Origin: Cephalothrix simula
Taxonomy: Eukaryota; Nemertea; Palaeonemertea; Archinemertea; Cephalotrichidae
Direction: 5' to 3'
Length of the DNA: 11,155 bases
NCBI GenBank assembly: GCA_035591015.1
Contig: JAXIUW010207287.1
Location: forward strand, 1 to 11,155
Below the pieces are notes generated by a model, which worked only from the letters and a program-made list of their open reading frames with translations, made no database searches and was not told the origin of the DNA. Shown in pieces: positions 1 through 8,294 of this stretch. How positions within the stretch are numbered: the stretch's first letter is position 1; every line of letters starts with the position of its first letter. Position numbers and translations under genes: made by a program.

Positions 1-6
1 ACTATT

Positions 7-195
7 AGAGGTGGCAAATAAGTAGGGCAATTTTATATTTTTTATCGTTTTGTATTCGGTTATATGGAGGTTGATAGTAGAGATGAATGATTTCAACCAT
101 GTTGAATGATTTATTTTACTTTTTGGATTAGCGGTTTTCTGGAAGGACAAAAAAAGCAATGCCAAGAGACGGGAAGGGACGCCATCTTTGCCCAC
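7..195 (+). repeat. Direct repeat, copy 1
   Basis: Copy 1 of a segment that recurs at 339-519 in the same orientation, offset by 332 bp at the left edge. Both start with AGAGGTGGCAAATAAGTA, share the block GTTGAATGATTTATTTTA, and end near GCAATGCCAAGAGACGG followed by GCCATCT. Small indels separate them. The family is not recognised; no coding content is seen. Confidence 0.85.
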
Positions 196-338
196 ATGTG
201 GCCCAAAAATGGGTTTTCATTGGATAAATATGTACATTGAAAAGTTGTGCAAACAGACGGGAGGAATTAAAAGGTGTTAAGAAATGTATGCAAAAGCAGG
301 ATGTCCAAAAAGTAGTGTAAAATTGACAATTAGAGGAC

Positions 339-519
339 AGAGGTGGCAAATAAGTATGCCAATTTTATATATTTTTTAAAAATCTTTTTGTATTCGGGTT
401 ATATGGATGTTGATAGGAGAGGATTAATGTTGAATGATTTATTTTATTTTTAGTATTTTCTGGTCCTTACAGGAGAAAAAGCAATGCCAAGAGACGGAAA
501 GGGCGCCATCTGGGCACCC
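339..519 (+). repeat. Direct repeat, copy 2
   Basis: Copy 2 of the segment at 7-195. It lacks about 10 bases around the middle of copy 1 and has extra A/T bases in the T-rich stretch. The 143 bases between the copies (196-338) are not repeated again to the right of copy 2. It is therefore either a partial tandem duplication of about 332 bp or two separate insertions of a dispersed repeat. Confidence 0.85.
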
Positions 520-557
520 AAAGCTGACTTTTAGTCTATTCTTTTGGTATTATTTTA

Positions 558-568
558 CCCCCCCCCCC
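558..568 (+). repeat. Poly-C run (11 C)
   Basis: A homopolymer of 11 cytosines followed at once by a T run. It stands out in AT-rich sequence. Its length may vary between individuals or be a sequencing error point. Confidence 0.9.
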
Positions 569-729
569 TTTTTTCTGTGTATCTTATAATGCTGTTATGA
601 TTGTTGATTTTGTTGTAATTATGACTATTAGGCTTACTATCTGAGAATTTTTCTAAAAATTGTGTAAATGTATAAACTTGTGATTATTGGAGAATAAATC
701 TTTTCATAATTGGAATTGGGCCACTATAC

Positions 730-810
730 ATTAATAACCCTCTGATTTTGTTCTAGTGATTTAGTCATGTTGACTAAATCACTATAGAACAAAATCACAG
801 GCGTATTAAT
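730..810. repeat. Near-perfect hairpin (foldback) with 3-nt loop
   Basis: Left arm 730-767 and right arm 771-810 are inverted copies with only a few mismatches or bulges (the ACCCT/GCGT part and a 1-nt bulge near 755/784). The innermost bases are TTTAGTCA, loop TGT, TGACTAAA. Complementarity resumes further out: CCACTATACATT at 721-732 matches the reverse complement of bases near 816-831, with an offset of about 9 bases. It could be a foldback/MITE-like element or a hairpin RNA precursor; I cannot tell which. Confidence 0.8.
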
Positions 811-1559
811 TATTTACAATGTATATGATGGATAAAAACTTTTTTGTCTCATTTTGTACATAATTTTCTACGATATCTTCGTTCATGATGATTGTGTTTA
901 AAATTTGGATTTCTTTGCATTCGTACACATGATTGGTAATCAATATTTGTATGAGATATTTCATGATTACATTGTAAGTGTAAATATAGATAATTCTAAC
1001 ATATATACGTGTTTCTCACAATGTTTAGACGGTATGCATGATTCTCAAACGTGACTGCATTTTCTTACGATGTTCGATCAAACTATTAGCATAAATTTAA
1101 CAGAAGATATAATATGTCGATATTTCCAGACGGCTTAGCTTGACAGGTATACAAATTTAGGTGACAAAAAAGTATGAATATGAAAGATAATATATATTAA
1201 AAGATAACAATGATCTTATATTATTGAAAATAATGCTATATTCACCATGAATTAGCGGTAAAAAAGTCTAAACATTAACATGGCTGCCATTTTATTCCAC
1301 GAAAAAAACCTAGTAACAATAAAGGGCATCTTACAACAATCATTTCCTTTTTTGGCGACGAATTCCAAATATGGAATTTTGACGTGTGCAAGAAATATGA
1401 GACGTCCCTGAATACTTAATTTAAACCAATCAAATGTCATAATCGGTCCATGCACACTTTATGAATGAGTCTAAACATTGTGTTCTCTATATACTTGACA
1501 GTCAACGGTCACCTATTCCTTGTAATTATTGATTATTCCTGGTATTATTCTAAATTCAG

Positions 1560-1755
1560 GATGTTTGCAATTCCAAAGCATGTACAATCCTTAGTGGGAA
1601 AATGTTAGAAAGAATGGACCATAGCGTAGACCCGTGTACCGATTTTGCCAGCTATGCCTGTGGGGGATATCTTAAAGAAAACTATGTTCCTATTGATGAT
1701 TACATAACGGGAGTAAGAGAGACATTAACAGACGAAATTTATGACTTCTTTTATG
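1560..1755 (+). CDS. M13 peptidase, first visible exon (start of ectodomain)
   Basis: Begins in phase 0 after a CAG acceptor and ends in phase 1 at GGTAAG. It encodes the juxtamembrane start of the ectodomain: a Cys pair (C3, C8), the MD.S.DPC.DF block and YACGGYLK, giving C26 and C34, which in the family pair with the C-terminal cysteines (here C681 and C642). ATG 1602 lies inside this exon and would lose the conserved first Cys pair, so it is not favoured as the start. After P44 the family usually has an S-R-Y/W turn that supplies a substrate-binding arginine; here that place reads DDYITG. Confidence 0.93.
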
Positions 1756-4700
1756 GTAAGGGAAACCCCCTATTCCCAACCTCCGCCACAATTGAAAATG
1801 ACATTACCATCTGTATCATCTTTTATATAAAAATACCCAAATATGTTCTTTTTTGCCTGTGCCATTTTTAGATATGCCTATAATTTTATATTTTAGAGCA
1901 ATTCAAATTTGATATAGGAAGAAATGATCCACCTTATCAGCAAAAATTGAAAACATTTTTTGAAAGCTGTATGAATAAAAGGGAAAATCTTACAAGCTCA
2001 TGTAAGTTTATTGCATGTTTCTTCCATGTTAAGACAGAAATATATATTTTTGTTTAATTCTCATAAAATAATATTATAAAGGATCTACACTGCGCCTTAA
2101 AATTTTCAACTTATATTTCAGTACGAGCATTTGTCGACAAAGAACTAGGAGGCCTCTCTTTTAGCAAAAATTTAGCAATTAATGAACTCACTATACTTTT
2201 AGCCAAAATGGAGATGTATAGGCTTCATCCATTGTTTATTTCACAACCAATGAAAATACAAGGAGACAAAATGTTAACGGTAACACATGTTTGAATTTTC
2301 AGATCCATGTAGGCTATTGCATCGGATTAACATTTGTATTAATTTTTGCCTAAAAGACGTTATCTCATTTTACCACTAATTTTAAACTAGCTTTTTTCAA
2401 ATATGTTACTGGTGTATATTTTTATTTTCAGATGTCTTCAGTTAGAGTTTTGGATGTATTTTTTCAAAATATTACAAAGGCAAAAACTATACTTGAGAAG
2501 GAGGTACGCTTAAATGCTTTAAAAATTATAGTATATTTTGAGATCCAGTTTACTAAAACAATAATGTTTTAGTCCATTCTAAATAAGCATGAAAATCGAT
2601 TGTTTTTTAGACAAAAGGAAAAGCGTATATAAACAACATTGACATACCAGATTTTGTTATAGACCGGTTGAAGGAGCAAATAGCAAAGGTACATTCTTTT
2701 ATTCCAAATTAAAGTTAAGATTCAGTTTGTACTGTTAAAAACAAAATCAAATCTATAAAATGTCTCTGCAATTTAATATTATTATAATAATTTTATATAC
2801 ACATGTATGTATTTCGATCGTTATATTTGACGCTTTCTAAATTTAATATGGAAGTTGTTTACCGAGATTCGGCGACCGAGGTAAAATAACTGCTCACTTT
2901 GTACAAAGACATCAAGTAACTGATATCATGATAATAAATTTGTAAATAATGTTTACAAATTTGTTAATAATGTTTACTAATTTTTTTGTAGGATTCCAAA
3001 AGCAGATTAATCAAGATGAAAAGCGTTCTATCCGATTTAGGGTACGAAAATGATTATAATGAAAAAGATATTTTGGATGTTGAAGCGATGTTGCAGGAGC
3101 TTGAATTGGTACGAAGCCTTAGGAAATTCAAAATGACAAAGACTGTGTAAAAATTGCACAGACTGTGTTTCTTTAACATTTACATGTAAACTCTCATAAA
3201 ATTTGATTTCCAGAATGAGCTGTTGTATACTGCCATACCTAAAGAGTATATTCGAACATCTTGGGAAGAAGATGATTGGTTTCACCTCTCTGAACAAATA
3301 ACGAATGTAAGAAATTTTGTTACGCTTTTGAAAGATTTGCAAACAGCCAAATGGTGTTACATACTTTTGCCACTTCTATATTTGATGCTTTTTTTGCTTC
3401 AGATTAATTGGAAATTATTTCTATCACATATTTTGGGAGAAAATTATTCAAAGTTAGATTCACTATTTTTGACAAAACCAATTGTTTTTGCAAAGATAGG
3501 GGATCTTATAGGACAAAAACCGAGGTAAAAAATACAATCTAACAGAAATCTTAAACTAATTATCAATAACACATCATAATTAATAATGCAAAAATTTGTT
3601 TTTATTTCAGGATAATGAAAAATACTATTATGATACTTGGTTTAACACAGCTTCATACATATATTTTTCCTCCAACAACTACACAAGAGCCAAAACCGGA
3701 AGTGAGTTTTAATCCTAATTTTATTTTTACATTAAAATGATATTTTTTACATTTCTATTGTCATTTCAGCATTACGATTTTATGCTATGCATAGCCCAGA
3801 TGATATCTATGCCAAATGCTTTAAATGGACTTTTTGCAGCAAAATATTTTGACAAAAGAACCATTCCAGTAGTAAGTATTGAGGTCAGCATTTCCTTGAT
3901 GGAAAGGAAATGCGAACTTACTGTCACATATCTAACACAAGTAATTATGACGTGCTCTTTTATCAAAATCAATTCCAATAAAATGAACTTTAACTGTAAT
4001 TGTTCTTTAAATGCAATTTCATTTTCCAGGTCGTACAAATGATTGAAAAGCTACGATCTGGATTCATAGCTAATATAAAAGCATCTTCATGGATGAGTGA
4101 TACTTCCAAAGCTATTGCTATTGCAAAAGCAGAAGAAATATCAACTTTAGCAGCTTATCCAAAACAAATTGAAGATACTGAACAAATTAACGCACTTAAT
4201 GATGAGGTAAGTTTACTTTACATATTATTTTAAAAGGACTGTCGAAAATGCAACCAATATACATGTAACTTACAATGGTACAACTTCTAGCATTTTTCTC
4301 TTACTAATTTTATGCCATCTTATGTCAACCATTGCTGTATTTATAAATCAAAACTTGTTGGTTCAATTTTAAAATTTTTTCAGTTTCATCCAAAAAACAC
4401 CACTTTTGTTGAGAATATTTTAAAAACAATGGCTATAATGAAAAAGACTATGTTAGACTGGATATTTGATGATACAAATAGTGATAGTCCACCAACGTAA
4501 CTATTCATTAACATTAACAATATATCTAATCAATTTAAAATAGTCTTAGTTAACAACTTTATTATTATTATTATTATCACACAACATAATTGTAAATTTT
4601 TAAGCCTATAACATTGAACTTCTTCTTGTTTTCTTTTAGTTGGTTCAATAACGCTTATGAAGTAAATGCGTTTTATAATCCACTTGATAATAGTCTTAGT

Positions 4701-6298
4701 AAGTTTAGCTTACATTGTACATTTATTTCTAAACATAAACTTTTTCAAAATTAATCGATTAAGAATAGTTTATTAGCCCTCCTTCATTGTTATGTGTTAC
4801 AGTATCATTTTCAAAAAGTATTTTGCAATAAATGTGTTATTTTTTTATTTAAGCAATCCTTGCTGGAATAATACATTCGCCATTCTTTTTGTATGCTGCC
4901 CCTCAGTAAGTATTATTGGAGGCTTATATTATTCAAAATTAATTCCTGGTATTATCACACAATGTAAAAATTTGAAAAAGATGTCTTCCTTAGCAGCAAA
5001 TTTTTAGAATATTTTGTATGTATGCAAACCTTTTCATATATTTTAGGTACATGTTATATGCTACCCTTGGAAGTGTTATTGGTCATGAAATTACCCATGG
5101 ATTTGACAGCCAAAGTAAGGGACTAATTAATTTATTTCTTATTCTATGTACTTATGTATCTTCTGATTCAATTTCGTATTGTTTAGAATTTGAACTTTCT
5201 CCTGACATTTTCAGGCAAGTTTTTCGAGAATCCGCCTCCACTTACATTTTGGCCCGAACGTTATGAAGATGGTCAAAGATTTAAACAAAAAGGAAAATGC
5301 TTTGTAAATCAAGTTAATAAGTTGTATCTTTATGATGAACAGATGGACAAGAAATATTATGTAGGTTTTCAAATAGCATGTATCTCTGAGTTTTAATTTA
5401 ATTTCTTTATTTTATTAAAATAAGTTTTATTTTAATGCATGATTTTATTGTTTTAGATAAATGGCACTTTGACCTTAGCTGAAAATATAGCCGATGCAGG
5501 AGGTCTTAGAGCTGCTGAAAAGGTATTCTCTGTGTAATACAGTAAAACATATCGTGTTGAATTACATTACAAGTATATCTCGCTCTTTACACACTGTTAC
5601 ATGTGGCATTTTTTTACTTTCGCAACAAAGAATCTTCTCTCGGAGCATATTTTTTATGATTTTTTTGTTCTTTGTAGAAAAGCTCCATTGTTATTATAAA
5701 TATTTTAGGCATATGAGCTTTGGGTCAAAGAACATGGTGTTGAAAAAAGTCTTCCAGGATTTGATAAAGATATGACTCCAGAAAAGCTGTTTTACATCAA
5801 CTTAGCTCAGGTTAAAGAACGAAGTTGATAATCAACGATTAACATTATTACCCAGTAAGAAAGCAATAAGTTAATTGATAATGAATTTTTCTTTAGGTTC
5901 GGTGCCAAAAAATAATGCCACAAGAATTTTCAAAATATCTGAAAGATGTACATACTCCATCAACTGTTAGGTATGACAAGTGTTAATTCTATTGTTTTAC
6001 AGTGACCACTTTTGACCACCAAAACCACCTTAATTTTAAAATCGTTTTTGATATTTTAATAATAATAATTATAATTATCTTTTATAGTATGAAGCCTCGC
6101 ATTTCTCATTAACTATGAATTAAGATAGACAGACATAGGATGTTTAATCAAAATGAATAAAATCTCTTCCGTCTGCTTTCATTTTTTTATTACTTCAGAA
6201 CTGGTGAAATAATGAAAAATTCAAAGAAGTTTTCTGAAGTATTCAAATGTCCTCTTGGATCGCCGATGAATCCGAAAGCAAAATGTAGCATATGGTAA
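1560..6298 (+). CDS. M13 family zinc metallopeptidase (neprilysin/ECE-like), 20 exons, 5' end missing
   Basis: A membrane-anchored ectopeptidase of the neprilysin family, which cleaves small extracellular peptides. Exons: 1560-1755, 1897-2001, 2122-2279, 2432-2503, 2611-2688, 2992-3108, 3214-3306, 3403-3524, 3611-3701, 3770-3871, 4030-4206, 4384-4496, 4640-4698, 4854-4905, 5047-5114, 5215-5360, 5457-5522, 5709-5810, 5897-5970, 6199-6298. All introns are GT-AG and phases agree; the sum is 2091 nt, 696 residues plus TAA, the size of a full neprilysin ectodomain. Numbering from D1: DPC..F..YACGG (24-36), VNAF (483-486), HEITH (525-529), AENIAD (591-596), DVH (656-658), R664, terminal CSIW. Ten cysteines fit five of neprilysin's six disulfides. 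N-glycosylation sequons are NLT, NIT, NYS, NTT and NGT. A stop (TAA at 1551) lies in frame before the 1557-1559 CAG acceptor, so the first visible exon is internal. Catalytic residues are intact; family assignment is certain, the exact orthologue is not. Confidence 0.96.
2937..2978 (+). repeat. Two 21-bp tandem copies in intron 5
   Basis: AATTTGTAAATAATGTTTACA is followed directly by a copy with two substitutions, just before the T-rich acceptor tract of the next exon. A small local duplication; no function is implied. Confidence 0.8.
3871..3922 (+). promoter_or_regulatory. Hairpin that pairs with the 5' splice site of intron 10
   Basis: A perfect 10-bp stem GCATTTCCTT / AAGGAAATGC (3888-3897 and 3904-3913) closes a 6-nt loop. 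Outside it, AGTAAGT at 3871-3877, which is the splice donor itself, is complementary to ACTTACT at 3916-3922, with an asymmetric 10/2-nt internal loop between. In RNA the donor could be partly hidden. A regulatory role is inference only. Confidence 0.45.
4560..4577 (+). repeat. (ATT)n microsatellite in intron 12
   Basis: About six uninterrupted ATT units inside the intron between exons 12 and 13. A simple repeat, likely polymorphic. Confidence 0.9.
5047..5114 (+). CDS. M13 peptidase exon 15: zinc-binding HEITH motif
   Basis: Entered in phase 2 and left in phase 1, this short exon carries VIGHEITHGFDSQ. H525 and H529 are the first two zinc ligands and E526 the catalytic base of the gluzincin HExxH motif. 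The usual family continuation after the motif is GFDD.G; here it is GFDSQS, running into the next exon as KFFENPPPLTFW, so the loop after the zinc helix is divergent. Length between the second zinc His and the next conserved Cys (C563) is close to that of neprilysin, so this is substitution more than deletion. Confidence 0.95.
5457..5522 (+). CDS. M13 peptidase exon 17: third zinc ligand (ENIAD)
   Basis: A 22-codon, phase 0-0 exon with a glycosylation sequon (NGT) followed by LTLAENIADAGGL. E592 is the third zinc ligand and D596 the residue that orients a zinc His in the family. The usual residue before ENIAD is Gly; here it is Ala. The rest of the block is standard. Confidence 0.94.
5897..6298 (+). 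CDS. M13 peptidase last two exons (19-20): C-terminal active-site segment and stop
   Basis: Exons 5897-5970 and 6199-6298. They encode the segment after AQ, with V640-R641-C642, then DVHTPSTVR, where H658 and R664 correspond by spacing to neprilysin's transition-state His711 and substrate-binding Arg717. The protein ends MNPKAKCSIW and TAA at 6296-6298. C642, C681 and C693 complete three family disulfides. Most family members have Trp where R641 stands. Confidence 0.94.
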
Positions 6299-6372
6299 AA
6301 AAGACAAAGTGAAAATTAACTAAGGTAAACTTTTATCAGCATACTAGTTTATTATTTTTATTTTTGGGGGCA

Positions 6373-6378
6373 AATAAA
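6373..6378 (+). terminator. Candidate polyadenylation signal of the peptidase gene
   Basis: First canonical AATAAA after the stop codon, 75 bases downstream. No strong GU-rich element follows, and another AATAAA lies at 7010-7015, so the true 3' end is uncertain. Confidence 0.35.
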
Positions 6379-7415
6379 GACAAAAAATATTACCCAAATT
6401 CAATGCACAGCATGGAATAATTAGTTACATTATGTGTCTAGAAATTAGCATTAACCATAAAAAAACATTATTTATCAGTTCCATCGAGGTGATATAAAGG
6501 GATAATATGCACTGCGGTATTTCAGACATGACTTGTTTTACTACATAAATAAGATACCAGGCTATAAAAAGGCTTTCCTGAAAGTTGCATGGATTATAAG
6601 GAAGGTCATACATAAGGACAGGGGGAATCCTCTGCTAAAACCAATTCGTGAACAATCAAAAATGCCTAAATAGTAACAATTTTTGAATGTGTAATATTAT
6701 TATAGTTGTATATTTATTTTGTTTAGTAGTTTATTTTTTTCACACATATCATTTTTTAAATGTGCTAACATTGGAAATACCTATGTCGTGTTAAATTTAT
6801 TGTACATGTATGTCCATGTATTGTCTTTGTCTCATCTGTATGTGTATCATCATCTGTTATGTGTTAAATTGTGTGTATAGAATTGAATTTAATGGGATTC
6901 ATTAAATTGCTTTTATACTTTAAACCATAATTTTATAAATAATTCAAAAACTTAAAAGGTCTCAGTGCATTTCAACTTCCCAAGCTTCATCACAGTGTCA
7001 TCCTCATAGAATAAATATCATGTATTGATATAATTATTATTACAACTTCACAACATGTAAATATAAATAACATAACACAAAACAACATTAAAATATTGTA
7101 AAAATACAACAAAATAGATTTTAAATAACAAAAAACAATAAATACCATGTTTATAACTTGAATGCAACAAATAACATATTGTGCCAGATTGTGATAATAT
7201 AAAATCCTATGTTATATAGCACATTTTACTTAAAAAATATTGTATATCTATCACAGAGCATTTTAACCAATAGTTCTAATATAATAAAAAGCAAGTGGCG
7301 GTGTGCTAGTGAAGGTTCCTGAATTCGAGTCCTTATGGGCATATGAAAATCTCAAAATTGGTCTTCATTCTTCTTCGTGATCAGTTGGTATCTACAAAAA
7401 TGTGAAATACTGACT

Positions 7416-7421
7416 TTTATT
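7416..7421 (-). terminator. Candidate polyadenylation signal of the guanylate cyclase gene
   Basis: TTTATT on the + strand, so AATAAA on the - strand. It is the first canonical hexamer after the cyclase stop, about 330 bases downstream. A 3' UTR of that size is ordinary, but usage is unproven. Confidence 0.35.
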
Positions 7422-7753
7422 TCTTGAATTTTATACTACCTTCCGAAATTATTTTTTGATAAAAAGGTTAAGGTTCTTTAACTTTCTTTATCAATGCTTA
7501 TATCTCACGCTATGCACGCCCCACTGCTTATCATTTACAAATACATAAATTTTCAATGATTTTGCACTTAATCACACTATCACCATAATATCTGTAGAAG
7601 TAATTTCAAATTATGCTAACAGGATCGTAAAAAACTTTATAAAAAAAGTTTTTCTCCTCCCTGCATATTAGATCATAGCTTAATTGTTAAATTCAATTGA
7701 GCATTTTGAGGGATTTTTCGTTAATCTTCTTCGTTTTAAATGCTTATATTAGT

Positions 7754-8294
7754 TTACCCATCTAATATACGAAGTTCTTTTTTACTACCGGACAGACTAG
7801 ATTCCTTCTCTTCTATTGTTATTGGACTGGGAGAAAGGTTAGACTGGCTACTGATAGAAACTGACTTAGAACTGTTATTGTCACATGACGATCTTATTTT
7901 AAAGCTTCCCTCTCGTCTCTTGACCTCAATATCACATTCAATCGGAACAATGGGTTGAATTTGGTTTTTCTTCAGTACCCCAAGTTCAATTGACATGAGA
8001 CCATCTGGTTCTTTCTCACTTTGTGAAGCATTGTCGGAAATAAGGGACACATTTCCATCATTAATACCAGAGTCTGCAGTAATGTTACCATTTTCACTTT
8101 GGTCCAGTTCTTTAGACGGGTTCCCGTTTGAGTCGGTGTCAGGAGAAATGGAGGGTTGGTTATCCAAATTTGAGCTTGAGGACGAGTTTTTATTATTTTT
8201 TGAATTCTGAGCATCTGACTGGTTGCTTGGACTTGTGGGACGCCCCTTTTGAATGACGTCAGTTATTTTCTTGTTATTTAAAAGGGATGCTAAC
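7754..8294 (-). CDS. Guanylate cyclase last exon: long polar C-terminal tail
   Basis: Acceptor TTTCAG, one base completing the split Gly, then [21 protein letters not shown] and about 155 further residues dominated by Ser, Asn, Asp and Glu (for example an SSSSS run after NNKN), ending ELRILDG and TAA. No domain or membrane segment is seen; the tail is probably disordered and cytoplasmic, with many possible phosphorylation sites. The other open frames over this stretch (7972-8214 -, 7740-7958 +, 7995-8210 +) are shadows. Upstream of 8294 the open frame continues only into intron. Confidence 0.92.

Larger units (their letters stand above)
1..1559. other. Upstream non-coding region, 5' of first visible peptidase exon
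   Basis: No convincing exon is visible on either strand. The peptidase gene should have an upstream exon for a short cytoplasmic tail and one membrane segment; I searched the + strand for an open stretch with a hydrophobic run and a GT donor and found none, so this is probably intron, or intron plus more distal sequence. The stretch holds a duplicated segment (7-195 and 339-519), a run of 11 C (558-568) and a near-palindromic hairpin (730-810). Short open frames at 128-349 and 1252-1455 on the - strand resemble no protein I know and are treated as chance. Confidence 0.6.
6299..7753. other. Intergenic region between two convergent genes
   Basis: AT-rich sequence with no supported coding exon. 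It must contain the 3' untranslated regions of both genes: the peptidase's from the left and the cyclase's from the right. A - strand open frame at 6425-6613 has no recognisable protein. A short tRNA-like stretch near 7295-7340 is too weak to call. Confidence 0.6.

Noticed and set aside
601-655. Hydrophobic stretch (YNAVMIVDFVVIMTIRLTI) as the missing membrane-anchor exon of the peptidase
   Set aside because: It is bounded by stops, has no suitable donor, and has charged residues inside the hydrophobic run.
1252-1455. - strand open frame of 67 codons
   Set aside because: No recognisable domain, no splice context, and composition like the surrounding non-coding DNA.
1602-1871. Open frame starting at ATG 1602 read as a complete 89-residue protein
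   Set aside because: It is an internal exon: residues before the ATG carry the conserved Cys pair after a good acceptor, and the frame beyond 1755 is intron following a GTAAG donor.
3611-3701. Alternative frame of exon 9 giving DNEKYYYDTWFNTASYIY
   Set aside because: The frame dictated by the flanking exon phases (2 in, 0 out) gives RIMKNTIMILGL, which fits the family's N-Y-(L/M)-x-W helix region better. The alternative breaks the reading frame of the rest of the gene.
6425-6613. - strand open frame in the intergenic gap
   Set aside because: Short and without family resemblance; it lies where 3' untranslated sequence is expected.
7295-7340. tRNA-like or tRNA-derived SINE (AATTCGAGTCC resembles a B box)
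   Set aside because: The A-box match upstream is poor, the spacing is too short, and no cloverleaf can be drawn, so it is probably chance.
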